37,063 bases of DNA from a virus: IMG/VR virus record IMGVR_UViG_3300017967_006162, positions 1 to 37,063 of that record, one strand, 5' to 3'. Positions within the stretch are counted from its first letter, which is position 1. Each line of letters begins with the position of its first letter. The notes below the pieces were generated by a model. That model saw nothing but the letters and a program-made list of their open reading frames with translations. It ran no database searches and had not been told where the DNA came from. Below, in pieces: positions 1 through 8,815 of the stretch. Both the position numbers and the translations under genes were made by a program.

Positions 1-273
1 CCTTTTTATAGGATGAAAATAGATTGGAATTTAGATATTAGATTTTGTTGTCATGATTGGAAAGAAAAAAAAGTTATGGGTAATTTAAAAAATGATAGTT
101 TAGAAAATTTATGGTATAAATCTTATGAATATATGAGAAAAGAGTTGATAGTTAATAATAGAAAAAATATTTCTCCTTGTAATAAATGTAATGTAAATGG
201 TAAAATTAATACCTACACGAATAAACAAGAAGGTTTAGAACATTTTAATTTTTTTAAAAAATATTATGAATAG
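1..273 (+). CDS. Radical SAM protein, C-terminal SPASM-like end (5' truncated by window)
   Basis: The reading frame is open from base 1, so the first internal Met (base 13) is not the true start and the gene begins outside the window. What is visible is an auxiliary iron-sulfur (SPASM-type) tail: a PFYRM stretch, FCCHDW, a short NL..DSLENLW helix and a final SPCNKCN pair of cysteines. In SPASM proteins this pattern (CC, then CxxC after a Leu/Trp helix) ligates auxiliary [4Fe-4S] clusters. The CxxxCxxC core must lie upstream and cannot be checked, so membership of the radical SAM family is inferred from the tail and from the many related genes downstream. The end overlaps the next start by 8 bases. 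Confidence 0.7.
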   Translation, partial: PFYRMKIDWNLDIRFCCHDWKEKKVMGNLKNDSLENLWYKSYEYMRKELIVNNRKNISPCNKCNVNGKINTYTNKQEGLEHFNFFKKYYE

Positions 274-1051
274 ATTTAGAAAAGAAGAATATTCCGACGA
301 CTATATTAGATTAGATAGAAATGAAGGGCTAGGTTATTGGTCAAATTATCCTAATTTACAATACTATTATACAAAATTTAAAGATTATTTAAAATATGAT
401 AATTTATTTTTTACTGAAGGTGTTTCGGGAGGAATTAAAAATATAATGGAGGTATTAAAGCCTTCAAAAATTTCATATGATTCGGATTTCTCATTATATC
501 CTGTTTTTGAAAAAATCTATTGTCAACCTGTAGGACCTTCTATACAATTTATTGTAAATCCAAAAACAGAAGTGGATTTTAATTATGATTATGTTGTCAT
601 AGATGATGTTTTTCAACATTATCATAATCATAATTGGGATTATTTGTTGCCGAATGTCACTATACTGAGATCTTTTTCTAAAGCATACGGTCTGGCAGGA
701 TTGAGAATAGGATATATGACAGGTCATTTGACAGAACATATTCAGGAGTATAGGGGAGGATATGAATCTAATGAATATTCATTAAGTGTGGCATATAGCA
801 AAATGGTTGAAAATGATGAGTTAAAAAACTCAATGAATCAATTTAAAAAATCATTGAGTTTTTTATTACAGTTTGATTTTTATCACTATAACGGATATTC
901 TAATTATGTTATGTGTGATTATGATTTTTCAGAGAAATTAAAAGAACATAAGATTTTAGTAAAATCTTATGGAAATAAAATGAGAATAACTATTAAAGAA
1001 TATAAAATTATTAAAGAATTGCACGAAAAAATTATGTCATGGAAAAGTTAA
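266..1051 (+). CDS. PLP-dependent aminotransferase, HisC/class I-II fold, short
   Basis: This fold-type I aminotransferase probably transfers an amino group to a small keto or aldehyde substrate. The N-terminal IRLDRNEG resembles the opening of histidinol-phosphate aminotransferase-like proteins. VIDDVFQHY is in the place of the usual pyridine-ring Asp region. SFSKAYGLAGLRIGY contains the expected PLP-binding lysine (K139), and RITIKE near the C-terminus resembles the carboxylate-binding Arg motif. At 261 residues it is clearly shorter than typical members (about 350), mainly in the N-terminal large domain. It overlaps the preceding gene by 8 bases and the following oxygenase gene by 13, so all are probably co-transcribed. 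Substrate unknown; the neighbours suggest an amino sugar or non-protein amino acid rather than histidine synthesis. A terminator-like inverted repeat lies inside the gene (823-864). Confidence 0.85.
   Translation: MNRFRKEEYSDDYIRLDRNEGLGYWSNYPNLQYYYTKFKDYLKYDNLFFTEGVSGGIKNIMEVLKPSKISYDSDFSLYPVFEKIYCQPVGPSIQFIVNPKTEVDFNYDYVVIDDVFQHYHNHNWDYLLPNVTILRSFSKAYGLAGLRIGYMTGHLTEHIQEYRGGYESNEYSLSVAYSKMVENDELKNSMNQFKKSLSFLLQFDFYHYNGYSNYVMCDYDFSEKLKEHKILVKSYGNKMRITIKEYKIIKELHEKIMSWKS
823..864 (+). repeat. 14-bp perfect inverted repeat inside aminotransferase gene (terminator-like)
   Basis: Arms 823-836 and 851-864 are exact reverse complements, with a 14-base A/T-rich loop. The left arm starts with six A and the right arm ends with six T around an ACTCAATGA core, the A-tract/stem/T-tract layout of a bidirectional intrinsic terminator. 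It is wholly within coding sequence, so it could also be chance in AT-rich DNA. Confidence 0.5.
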
Positions 1052-1578
1052 ATATAAAAATAATAGAAGATTTTTTAGAACCATCAACTCTTAAATTGGC
1101 ACAGAAGATATCAAGGAATTTGAAAATAGACAATGATTATAAAAATTTTTTAGGGAAAAGATCTGAACTTGTGAACAGATATTTTATAACTAAAAATTCT
1201 ATCGATGAACATAAAGTTTTAGCCGAAAAAATTTTATCAAACTATGAAAAAAGAAATAATGTCAGAATAGAAATATGTAAAGATAAAAATGGTTTTTGGT
1301 TAAAACCTCATAATGATCATCCAGAAAGAAAAAAAACTATATTAATATATTTGGACGGTGATGGGCCTGGAACTACATTTTATTCGAATGAAAAATTTAC
1401 AGTTGATTTTAAAATAAATCGTGCGGTAGAGTTCAATACTGTCGGTTTGCATACTTACGATTTAAGTCAAATACCGCATGGTGTTGAAAAACAAATTATT
1501 AATGGTACTAGAACCACAATAATTTTATCTTTTATGGATGATAATTGGAGTAATAAGGAAGTATTATATGATACATGA
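1039..1578 (+). CDS. 2OG-Fe(II) oxygenase, prolyl 4-hydroxylase-like
   Basis: A 179-aa non-haem iron dioxygenase of the 2-oxoglutarate superfamily, expected to hydroxylate a small molecule, amino acid or protein side chain. The iron facial triad is readable: H91 and D93 in the HND motif, distal H147 in IPHGVE, with R158 in GTRTTIILSF as the likely 2OG carboxylate ligand. ILIYLDGDGPGTTF matches the strand-turn that follows HxD in prolyl hydroxylase-like proteins (usually YLN...GG). The start overlaps the aminotransferase gene by 13 bases. A second, independent 2OG oxygenase lies at 23252-23701; the two share only the fold-level motifs. Substrate unknown; the context suggests tailoring of the product of this operon. 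Confidence 0.85.
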   Translation: MEKLNIKIIEDFLEPSTLKLAQKISRNLKIDNDYKNFLGKRSELVNRYFITKNSIDEHKVLAEKILSNYEKRNNVRIEICKDKNGFWLKPHNDHPERKKTILIYLDGDGPGTTFYSNEKFTVDFKINRAVEFNTVGLHTYDLSQIPHGVEKQIINGTRTTIILSFMDDNWSNKEVLYDT

Positions 1579-2581
1579 TGAATTTACAAAATTAGAAAAG
1601 TGTTTGGTAGGTATTTCTTACAAATCTTGCGATATTAAAGGGTTAGATAAAATTATTGATGAGACAAATGAAGATCTTAATGAATTGGAAAATATTTTAG
1701 TGAAACAAAATGTTAAAGTTTTACGTCCAATACAGCCTAAATTTTCAATAGATTTGCATCATCCTATAATGCCAAGAGATATATTTGGATTTTATGGTAA
1801 TAAAATGTTTCAAACTTTTGGCGCAATACATTCAAGATTTGAAGAGCATACACTTTATTCGGATGTTGTTAGAGACTGTTTAGATGATTATGAATTATTT
1901 AAAATGTGGAAACCAGATATTGACAAAACTGAAGATTATGATATAATTGAAGACCACTCCAATAAAATTAAGATTCAACAAAGATATGACAAATATAAAA
2001 ATATGATATTGTGGGAAACTGCAAATTTTATAAAATGCGGAGATTGTATTATACACACTCAATCAGCTGATAAAGATCCTAAAAATGGTAAAGGAACGGA
2101 GAAAGGTTTAGAGTGGATGAAATCTTTATTAACCGAATATAAATTCATTGAAGTTTCTGCTGGAGGTCATATTGACGGAAAAATAGCACTTTTGCGTCCA
2201 GGATTATTAATGACCTGGAGGGAAAAATTTATTCCTGAAGAATTGAAAAATTGGGATAAAATTATTATCAAAGACAACTCTAAATTTCCTAAAGAATTTA
2301 AAGAAACTAGAAAAAAGAGATTTTATACTGATTATGTGATGAAATATCTTAGCGATTGGGTAGGCTATTCGAAAGAAACTTGGTTTGATGTTAACTGTCT
2401 TTCTGTTGATGAAAATACAATAATAACTACTGGTAATGACATTGAAAATATAAAAAATATAGAAAAACACCAGATTGATGTGATCACCTGGAATCATAGA
2501 CATAGATATTTTTGGGATGGAGGTGCGCATTGTTGTTCGCAGGACATTTCTAGAACTGGAAAAATGGAATCCTATGTTTGA
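1568..2581 (+). CDS. Amidinotransferase, L-arginine:glycine amidinotransferase-like
   Basis: Guanidine-group-modifying (pentein) enzyme most like glycine/inosamine amidinotransferases, which move the amidino group of arginine onto an amine. Recognisable blocks in order: WETANFIKCGD, a WM..LL stretch, GGHID with catalytic H201, LRPGLLM, WFDVNCLSVDE, and the C-terminal GGAHCCSQDISR with nucleophile C322, ending in a TGKMESYV tail like that of AGAT. The first catalytic Asp of AGAT (in its FDAADF motif) appears to be Glu (E150). The frame is open from 1538, but ATG 1568 is chosen because a strong AAGGAAG site ends at 1561, 6 bases before it. Together with the aminotransferase upstream it could make a guanidino compound from an amine, which is inference. 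Citrulline or arginine hydrolase activity is the main alternative. Confidence 0.88.
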   Translation: MIHDEFTKLEKCLVGISYKSCDIKGLDKIIDETNEDLNELENILVKQNVKVLRPIQPKFSIDLHHPIMPRDIFGFYGNKMFQTFGAIHSRFEEHTLYSDVVRDCLDDYELFKMWKPDIDKTEDYDIIEDHSNKIKIQQRYDKYKNMILWETANFIKCGDCIIHTQSADKDPKNGKGTEKGLEWMKSLLTEYKFIEVSAGGHIDGKIALLRPGLLMTWREKFIPEELKNWDKIIIKDNSKFPKEFKETRKKRFYTDYVMKYLSDWVGYSKETWFDVNCLSVDENTIITTGNDIENIKNIEKHQIDVITWNHRHRYFWDGGAHCCSQDISRTGKMESYV

Positions 2582-3707
2582 TAAAATAGAAGATATATCT
2601 AACAGATTTCAAATTATATGGGATTTAGGTAGAAGATGTTCATATGCATGTTCATATTGTCCTCCTCACAGAAACAATAAATGGTCTCCCATGGCAGATT
2701 TTGAAGAACTTTGTCGAACTATGAAATATGTAAATGACTACTCAACTTTGTATGATGATTTTAGAAAAAAACCTTCCATTAAGAAATTATCATTTACTGG
2801 AGGTGAACCTACATTAAATCCTGCGTTTTTTGATTTTATGCAATATATCTCTGATAATTATTCAAATTATTCTAGAGGATTAACAACTAATGGATGGTTT
2901 GGTAAAAAAAATTTAGAAAAAGTTAAAAAATATACAACAACTGGAACAATTTCATATCATTGCGAATCAACGGAAAAACAAAAAAAAGTAGTAATAGAAA
3001 ATATAATAGAATTGAAAAAAACTTATAAAGTCAATGTCATGTTTCATAAAAACTTTTTTGATGAGTGTGTGGATTTGTGTGATTTGTTGGAAAAAGAGGG
3101 AGTTAATTACATACCAAGAATTATAGGAGATGATATCAATGATGAATTGTCTATATCTTACGGTTATACACATGTTTACAGTAGAGATCAGATGAAATGG
3201 TTCAGAAAATTTTGGAACAATAAAGGTCAAGAAACATCTAAAAAAGGAGATAGTCAAAAAGGATTGGGTAGACCTTGTTGTGGAGGTAGATGTTTTAAAG
3301 TTAATGACCATGATGCATATTTTTTACCATCTACTAATTTTCAAGGATGGAAGTGCATGATTAATTGGTATTTTTTATTTTTGAATCAAGAATTAGATAA
3401 GGTTTGGACTCATCAGACTTGTGCGGTTAATTTGAACGGAGAAGTTGCCCCATTAGGAAATATTTCTAATTTTGATAAAATTATTGATGATTTATCAAAA
3501 TTTTTATATTCCGATAAAAAAATTCCAATGATAACATGTCCTAAAACATTTTGTGGATGTGGTTTATGTATAACAAAAGCAAAAAATGATCACGATATTG
3601 ATTCTTTATTTAAAAATCATACAAAATATTTAGATTATGAAATTGTTTCACAAAAAAATAGTAATTATGAAATAGATCAAACCACTATGCAATTATTTAA
3701 GGATTGA
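2574..3707 (+). CDS. Radical SAM protein, type E (YxCSYC group)
   Basis: Radical SAM enzyme using a [4Fe-4S] cluster to cleave SAM. The cluster motif is C22, C26, C29 (RRCSYACSYC), followed by the SAM-binding SFTGGEPT at about residues 73-80 and a LTTNGW strand. The C-terminal part carries many cysteines (PCCGGRC, GWKC, HQTC, MITCPKTFCGCGLC), consistent with auxiliary clusters. ATG 2574 is preferred over an upstream in-frame ATG at 2517, since the latter would overlap the amidinotransferase by 65 bases and add 19 residues with no family match. The closest relative here is the gene at 16297-17361: both have a W-L-G-R-x-C lead-in, GGEPT, an F-x-GW-x-C strand and a PLGNI motif after the second cysteine group. 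Substrate unknown. Confidence 0.9.
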   Translation: MFDKIEDISNRFQIIWDLGRRCSYACSYCPPHRNNKWSPMADFEELCRTMKYVNDYSTLYDDFRKKPSIKKLSFTGGEPTLNPAFFDFMQYISDNYSNYSRGLTTNGWFGKKNLEKVKKYTTTGTISYHCESTEKQKKVVIENIIELKKTYKVNVMFHKNFFDECVDLCDLLEKEGVNYIPRIIGDDINDELSISYGYTHVYSRDQMKWFRKFWNNKGQETSKKGDSQKGLGRPCCGGRCFKVNDHDAYFLPSTNFQGWKCMINWYFLFLNQELDKVWTHQTCAVNLNGEVAPLGNISNFDKIIDDLSKFLYSDKKIPMITCPKTFCGCGLCITKAKNDHDIDSLFKNHTKYLDYEIVSQKNSNYEIDQTTMQLFKD

Positions 3708-3708
3708 T

Positions 3709-4266
3709 ATGAGAGTTGCTATCGTTGGAGGATCTTATGGAATAGGAAATATTATTGTTAAAAAATTTTCAGCAATAGATTATTCAAGATCAACAGGTTT
3801 TGATATCTCATCAGAAAAAGATAGACATGAAATCATCAGAAAAAGTATTGATTATGATGTTTTTATTAATCACGCATGGTCTGGAGATCACTCACAATAT
3901 ACTCTATTATATGATATTATAAAGTGTTGGAAAAAATTTAATAAAGATGGTTATATAATCAATACGGGCTCAATAAATACACATTTTAAAAATTATGATA
4001 ATTTAACTTCAAATTTATCTATAAAAACGGCATTGGATGAACTTTGCAAAATGTCTTTTAAGCAATTTCAAAGTAAAAAAATAAATTTCAAAGTTACAAA
4101 TTTAAAATTAGGATTGTTAGACACGGAAATCAATAGAAATAAAAAAGAATGGAAGGGAAGAGGAATTACGGAAATCGAATATTACAATCTAATAACATAT
4201 TTATTGAACACACCTGTCGATTTTTTGATAGGTGAAATGGTAATAGAAACAAGAAATGAATTATAA
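3709..4266 (+). CDS. Short-chain dehydrogenase/reductase-like protein
   Basis: Rossmann-fold SDR: the nucleotide-binding motif GGSYGIG (residues 7-13) is intact, the INHAW segment takes the place of the NNAG motif, and the catalytic Ser is probable in IINTGSIN. In the expected YxxxK site the lysine is present (SIKTAL), but the tyrosine position is Asn, so normal proton transfer may be lost or done by another residue. At 185 aa it is shorter than classical SDRs (about 250). It starts 1 base after the radical SAM stop and overlaps the next radical SAM start by 11 bases. It may be an oxidoreductase or epimerase acting on the same pathway, or a non-catalytic NAD(P)-binding relative. Confidence 0.75.
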   Translation: MRVAIVGGSYGIGNIIVKKFSAIDYSRSTGFDISSEKDRHEIIRKSIDYDVFINHAWSGDHSQYTLLYDIIKCWKKFNKDGYIINTGSINTHFKNYDNLTSNLSIKTALDELCKMSFKQFQSKKINFKVTNLKLGLLDTEINRNKKEWKGRGITEIEYYNLITYLLNTPVDFLIGEMVIETRNEL

Positions 4267-5341
4267 TAATTTATTTGCACATTGGCATATTGAATTATCT
4301 TCAAAATGCGCACTAAAATGTCCCAGATGTCCTAGAACAGAATATCCCGGTAGTTATAAAATAACTGAGTTGAATTTAAATTTTTTTAAAAAAAATTTTA
4401 CTGAAAAATTCATTAATGATTATGTTAAATATATAGATTTTTGTGGCGGACAAGGGGACCCTATATATTGCAAAGACATAATTCGAATAATTGAATATTT
4501 AAAAAATATTAAAAAAGATTTAGAAATTAAGATAATCACGAATGGCAGCTATAAAAAAGCAGAGTGGTGGAATGAATTAAGTTCTCATTTAAATATATAC
4601 GATACTGTGGTTTTTTCAATAGATGGATGGGATCAAGAATCGAATCAAAAATATAGAGTTAATTCTGACTGGGATACCATTGAAACTGGTATTAAAGAAG
4701 TTGTAAAATCAGAAGCACTTGTAAAATGGTCAACCATTGTTTTTAGTTTCAATCAAAATCATTTGAATAATATAAAAGATAAAGCACAATCTTTAAATGT
4801 TGATCAATTTAGAATTGTAAATTCAACTAATTTTGGAAAAAAACATGAAAAATATATTGATCAATTTCTCGGTTATGATCCTTTGCAGCCGTCCGAGGAG
4901 TTTATAGGAAAATATCCGGTTCATTTTAGAAATCAATATGTGTTAATGAGTGATAAAATTAAGTACATTGATTTAAGGCGAGAAAAAACTAAAAAGTATA
5001 ATGAATATTTGAAAAGATGTGATGATGAGGCTAAATTATATGAGACTGATTTGATAACTCCTAAATGCTTTAAAGGAGATTATGGTAAATACATTGATGC
5101 TGAAGGTATAATGTACCCTTGCAGTTGGGTCAGTCATCCTTATAAAATTAAAAAAAGTAATTTTTCTAATCGTGAAATTGAGTTTAAAGATTCATTATGG
5201 GTCAAAGATAAGAAATGTTTTGATTTAAATAAAAACACAATCGAAGACGTTATTAATAGTCACCATTGGTATAAAGTTATTTCCTCTTGGAAAAATAAAC
5301 AAAACTGTTTTGTAGAATGTAGTCACAAATGTTTGAAATAA
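4256..5341 (+). CDS. Radical SAM/SPASM protein, type B
   Basis: The core motif is C18, C22, C25 (KCALKCPRC), with an Arg-Thr-Glu right after it. The usual GGEP SAM-binding motif is replaced by CGGQGDP, a variant shared by all four type-B genes of this window. IITNGS and VVFSIDGWD follow as the later barrel strands. The C-terminal SPASM-like region reads CFKGDYGKYIDAEGIMYPC, then a late pair of cysteines CFVECSHKC. The last residues overlap the start of the next radical SAM gene by 13 bases. Type-B relatives: 5329-6309, 9898-10848 and 19713-20747. SPASM proteins often act on peptides, but several act on small molecules, so the target is open. Confidence 0.9.
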   Translation: MNYNNLFAHWHIELSSKCALKCPRCPRTEYPGSYKITELNLNFFKKNFTEKFINDYVKYIDFCGGQGDPIYCKDIIRIIEYLKNIKKDLEIKIITNGSYKKAEWWNELSSHLNIYDTVVFSIDGWDQESNQKYRVNSDWDTIETGIKEVVKSEALVKWSTIVFSFNQNHLNNIKDKAQSLNVDQFRIVNSTNFGKKHEKYIDQFLGYDPLQPSEEFIGKYPVHFRNQYVLMSDKIKYIDLRREKTKKYNEYLKRCDDEAKLYETDLITPKCFKGDYGKYIDAEGIMYPCSWVSHPYKIKKSNFSNREIEFKDSLWVKDKKCFDLNKNTIEDVINSHHWYKVISSWKNKQNCFVECSHKCLK

Positions 5342-6309
5342 AAAAAATTGAAATAGAAGTATCAACTCTCTGCAATGCAAAATGTTCTGGTTGCATGAGA
5401 ACAATGCTTGATGAAAGACAGGAAAAATATTTGAAAAAATATTTAGATTTTGCTGACATACATAGATGGTTTAATGATATTAATTTAAAAGATGTGAATT
5501 TAAAATTATGTGGTGTTCTGGGTGATCCAATCACAAATTTAGATTTGGAAGATATAATTTTTTATTTTTTATATGAAAAAAATGTAAAAACTATTGAAAT
5601 GTCTACAAACGGAGGAACGAGAAGTGGTAATTTTTGGCAGAGTTTAGGTCAAATGTCTAAAAATTCGAAAGATAGATTTTACATTCATTGGGCAATAGAC
5701 GGGGTAAAAACCAATTTTTATAGGGAAAATGTTTCATTAGAAAAAGTTTGGGAAAATGTTAATAGTTATCATTCAACTGGAGGAAAGTCTGTTTGGCAAT
5801 TTATAATATTTGATTATAATGAGCATGAAATTGAAGATGCTAGGAATATTGCCAAAAAAAATAATATGAAATTTGCAACTAGAAAAAGTTGGAGAAACAC
5901 TCTTGGAACGGCAAAATTTAAATCACAACAATCTAAAATGGATTTAAATTATGAGGTAATTGAACATAAAGCATATACTTTAAATTATGAGAATCCTAAT
6001 ATTTTATGTAGACATAAAACAGACAATGAAATTTACATAGGAGTTGATGGTAGAGTTTGGCCATGTTGTCATCTATATGATGAAATAGTGTCGAAAGAAG
6101 CTGAACAGATTAGAAAAGTTTTAATGAAAATGGGAAAAGATTTTAATAATTTATATGTAAACAAATTAACAGATATTGTTGAATCTAGTTGGTACTCTAG
6201 AATACTAGAAGAAAGTTGGAAAAAAAATCATGAATTACATATTCCTAGATGTTATTTAACTTGTGGTGATAAAGGAAAACGTAGTGTAATAAAAAATATG
6301 GAATTTTAA
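5329..6309 (+). CDS. Radical SAM/SPASM protein, type B
   Basis: C15, C19, C22 (LCNAKCSGC) form the radical SAM motif directly at the N-terminus after an IEIEVST strand. The SAM-binding segment is CGVLGDP rather than GGEP. STNGGTR and HWAIDGV follow. The C-terminal auxiliary region has ILCRHK, then VDGRVWPCCHLYD and a last pair CYLTCG, a readable SPASM arrangement. It is most like 9898-10848: both have the SGC cluster end, the VWQFIIFDYNEHE / IWQFIVFDWNEHQ strand and the WPCCHL / IPCCHL motif. Its stop codon shares one base with the start of the next gene (TAATG), so the two are translationally coupled; the B-A pair reappears at 9898-12134. Confidence 0.9.
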   Translation: MFEIKKIEIEVSTLCNAKCSGCMRTMLDERQEKYLKKYLDFADIHRWFNDINLKDVNLKLCGVLGDPITNLDLEDIIFYFLYEKNVKTIEMSTNGGTRSGNFWQSLGQMSKNSKDRFYIHWAIDGVKTNFYRENVSLEKVWENVNSYHSTGGKSVWQFIIFDYNEHEIEDARNIAKKNNMKFATRKSWRNTLGTAKFKSQQSKMDLNYEVIEHKAYTLNYENPNILCRHKTDNEIYIGVDGRVWPCCHLYDEIVSKEAEQIRKVLMKMGKDFNNLYVNKLTDIVESSWYSRILEESWKKNHELHIPRCYLTCGDKGKRSVIKNMEF

Positions 6310-7610
6310 TGTTTTGTTACTATGCATTATCTGGATTGAATTATAAAAATTCAAAAATAACTACATGTCCAAGACAATCTGATTCTCTAAGTGAATTTTC
6401 CAAATCAATATTGCCTTCTGAAGTTTATAATAATGAAAATTTTATAAATGTGAGAAAATTATTATCTAATGATGTATGGCCGCAAGGATGCGATACATGT
6501 CAAAAAATGGAAGAAAATAATTTAAAATCTATGAGAAATGATTTCAAAATTATTGACGGATTATTTTTCAACGATAGACAAGAATTGTGCCAGTTATCCG
6601 AATTTGATAATCAGAGTATACTAAGTTGTTTGGATGAAAACTACTTAATGGATAATAATGGGTTAAGAACAATTGAATTTAGATTTAGTAATTCTTGTAA
6701 TTTTAGTTGTTTACATTGTAGTGATGTATTTTCTAGCAAATGGTCTCGTTTAGTGAATAATTTAGAATACAATGAATTTGATCATTTATTGGAAATTACA
6801 CAGTTGACTGGTAAAGAACATAGAAAAAATGATAATGATAATCTAAAAATAGAAATGACATACGATCAGATAGATTCAATTATTGATGACTTGTGCAAAA
6901 ATTTTAAAAAATTGGAAAGAATTGATTTTAGTGGAGGAGAACTTCTATATCAAAAAAAATTTTGGTACGCATTAGAAAAATTGAGAAAACACCCAAACGC
7001 ACATAAAATTTATATATCATTTCATACTAATTTTAATGTTGATTTTGATGTTGAGTATTTAAATGAATTATTAAAATCATATTATGCTAGCTCAATAGTT
7101 ATTTCTATAGATGGAGGTAAAAATATTTATGAATATTTTAGAAAAGGTGGTGATTGGAATAAATTACTAAAAAATATTAAAAAATTTAAAAAAATTAATT
7201 TCAATACAAAAAAATATATAACTTGTACAACCTCTATATTTCAAATTTTAGATATTGAAAATATATTTGAATCATTTTTGGACATTGATTTGAGAATGGA
7301 AAGTTCTATTGTTCAAAGTCCATTATATTTAGATCCATCTTTAATAATGCATGAATATGGTAAAGAAATAATGTCCGATTTTGATTCTACTGAGAGAATG
7401 ATTCTTAATCATAAAAATAAAAAAATGAAAAATAATTTTTTATTCAATTTAAAAAATATAAAAAATTATCTTTGCAATAATAAAATGAATCATAGATATT
7501 TTAATAAATTTTTATATTATAGAGATAGAATGGATCATATTTTAGATCAAAATTTTAATGATTATTTTTCGAAATTTTATTTTCATGATAAGGAATTGTT
7601 TAGAAAATGA
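6309..7610 (+). CDS. Radical SAM protein with N-terminal twitch-like Cys domain, type A
   Basis: This 433-aa protein has its auxiliary cysteines before the catalytic domain: C3, C20 (TTCPRQ), C61 and C64 (GCDTC), then the radical SAM motif C130, C134, C137 (SCNFSCLHC) and the SAM-binding DFSGGELLY. FHTNFN and IVISIDGG follow. The order is the reverse of ordinary SPASM/twitch proteins, where the auxiliary domain is C-terminal. From memory, a family of N-terminal-twitch radical SAM proteins is named in public annotation; I could not check the match. The close paralogue is 10845-12134 (same CYYAL.G.NYKN opening and same QSPLYLDPSL-type segment). The TAATG junction upstream and the ATGA junction downstream indicate coupled translation. 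Confidence 0.9.
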   Translation: MFCYYALSGLNYKNSKITTCPRQSDSLSEFSKSILPSEVYNNENFINVRKLLSNDVWPQGCDTCQKMEENNLKSMRNDFKIIDGLFFNDRQELCQLSEFDNQSILSCLDENYLMDNNGLRTIEFRFSNSCNFSCLHCSDVFSSKWSRLVNNLEYNEFDHLLEITQLTGKEHRKNDNDNLKIEMTYDQIDSIIDDLCKNFKKLERIDFSGGELLYQKKFWYALEKLRKHPNAHKIYISFHTNFNVDFDVEYLNELLKSYYASSIVISIDGGKNIYEYFRKGGDWNKLLKNIKKFKKINFNTKKYITCTTSIFQILDIENIFESFLDIDLRMESSIVQSPLYLDPSLIMHEYGKEIMSDFDSTERMILNHKNKKMKNNFLFNLKNIKNYLCNNKMNHRYFNKFLYYRDRMDHILDQNFNDYFSKFYFHDKELFRK

Positions 7611-8815
7611 ATGAGAAATATTTTTGCATGGCACCTTTCAGAAAAATGCTTGAAAATCCAAATGGTAGACTCAGAACTTGTTGTCATTATACCGATTTGA
7701 AAAAATCTCACGTTGATATAAGAGAAGCATTTTATGGAGAGGAGATGGATTTACATAGACAACAAATGATAAATGGTGAAAAATTGGAAGGTTGTAAAAT
7801 ATGTCATATGCATGAGAAATCTCCTGGTCATAAACGTTTTAGATCTCAAAGAATGCACTATAATAATGAGTATAATGCGGATTATTACATAAAAAATAAT
7901 ATAATTCCTGAGGCATATATTACGGATTTAGAATTATCGATTGACAATACTTGTAACTATATGTGCATAACATGCACACCAAGGGCAAGTTCAGCATGGG
8001 TAAATAGAATTGGCGATTCCATTGGACCTACAGGATTCAGATTAAATAATTTGGGAAATAGATCTTTTACAAATTCATTGAAAAAACCTACGTCATTTGA
8101 AATTGAAAAATATTTACCAACCTTAAAGCATTTAATATTATCTGGAGGAGAACCGACAATTCAAAAAAAATTTGACAATGAATTTTTTGAAAAAATATTA
8201 AAAACGGTAGATGATGATTTTGGTTTTGGCATGATTACTAACGGATCAAGATTTATAAATGAATCGGGTGAAAAATTAATAAAAAAATTAAAAAAAGTTT
8301 TAATTATGTTTAGTTTAGATGGCGTTGATCAAGTTGGTGAGTGGTGTAGATATGGTATGAAGATGAGAATAATTCGTAAAAATTTAAATAGATGGATTGA
8401 GTTATTGAAAGATAAAGAAGATTTTTTTTATGAAAATATGAACAGATCCGGATTGATTATCAATATTTGTGTTCATAATTATAATATATTTAATATTTAC
8501 AATACTTTAGAATTTATTGAAAATTTAGGATTGAATGAATATCAGTACATATTATCTTATAATAATTCAAACACTAATACGATATGTCCATCTAAATTAC
8601 CGTTTATGTTAAAGGATATGATTTTGGAAAAAATGATTTTTTTCAATAAGGGGCATGAAGATTTTACTCACCATTTATTAACAATGGATTCATATGATGA
8701 AGAATATTGTCTTAAATTTGTTAAATATACTGATTATTTGTTAGAACACACAAAATATCCTCCGGAAGAATGTTTGTATATTTATCAAAATTTAAAGGAA
8801 ATACATGGTTGGTAA
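7607..8815 (+). CDS. Radical SAM protein with N-terminal SPASM/twitch-like domain, type C
   Basis: N-terminal auxiliary motif: YFCMAPF (C7), RTCCHY (C25-C26), then GCKIC (C63, C66) after a MINGEKLE helix. The radical SAM motif follows at C116, C120, C123 (TCNYMCITC). LILSGGEPT is a canonical SAM-binding motif and MITNGS, IMFSLDGVD are the following strands. The opening and the whole arrangement are shared with the next gene (8805-9923), so the pair is a tandem duplication. It starts at an ATGA overlap with the preceding gene, and its stop overlaps the next start by 11 bases; an AAAGGAA site for the next gene is inside its last codons. Confidence 0.9.
   Translation: MNEKYFCMAPFRKMLENPNGRLRTCCHYTDLKKSHVDIREAFYGEEMDLHRQQMINGEKLEGCKICHMHEKSPGHKRFRSQRMHYNNEYNADYYIKNNIIPEAYITDLELSIDNTCNYMCITCTPRASSAWVNRIGDSIGPTGFRLNNLGNRSFTNSLKKPTSFEIEKYLPTLKHLILSGGEPTIQKKFDNEFFEKILKTVDDDFGFGMITNGSRFINESGEKLIKKLKKVLIMFSLDGVDQVGEWCRYGMKMRIIRKNLNRWIELLKDKEDFFYENMNRSGLIINICVHNYNIFNIYNTLEFIENLGLNEYQYILSYNNSNTNTICPSKLPFMLKDMILEKMIFFNKGHEDFTHHLLTMDSYDEEYCLKFVKYTDYLLEHTKYPPEECLYIYQNLKEIHGW

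Noticed and set aside
2207-2530. Open frame of 107 codons on the minus strand
   Set aside because: Wholly antisense to the amidinotransferase gene, low-complexity Ile/Phe/Ser composition and no ribosome site; a shadow of AT-rich coding sequence.
2967-3311. Open frame of 114 codons on the minus strand
   Set aside because: Antisense to the type-E radical SAM gene, with no recognisable motif.
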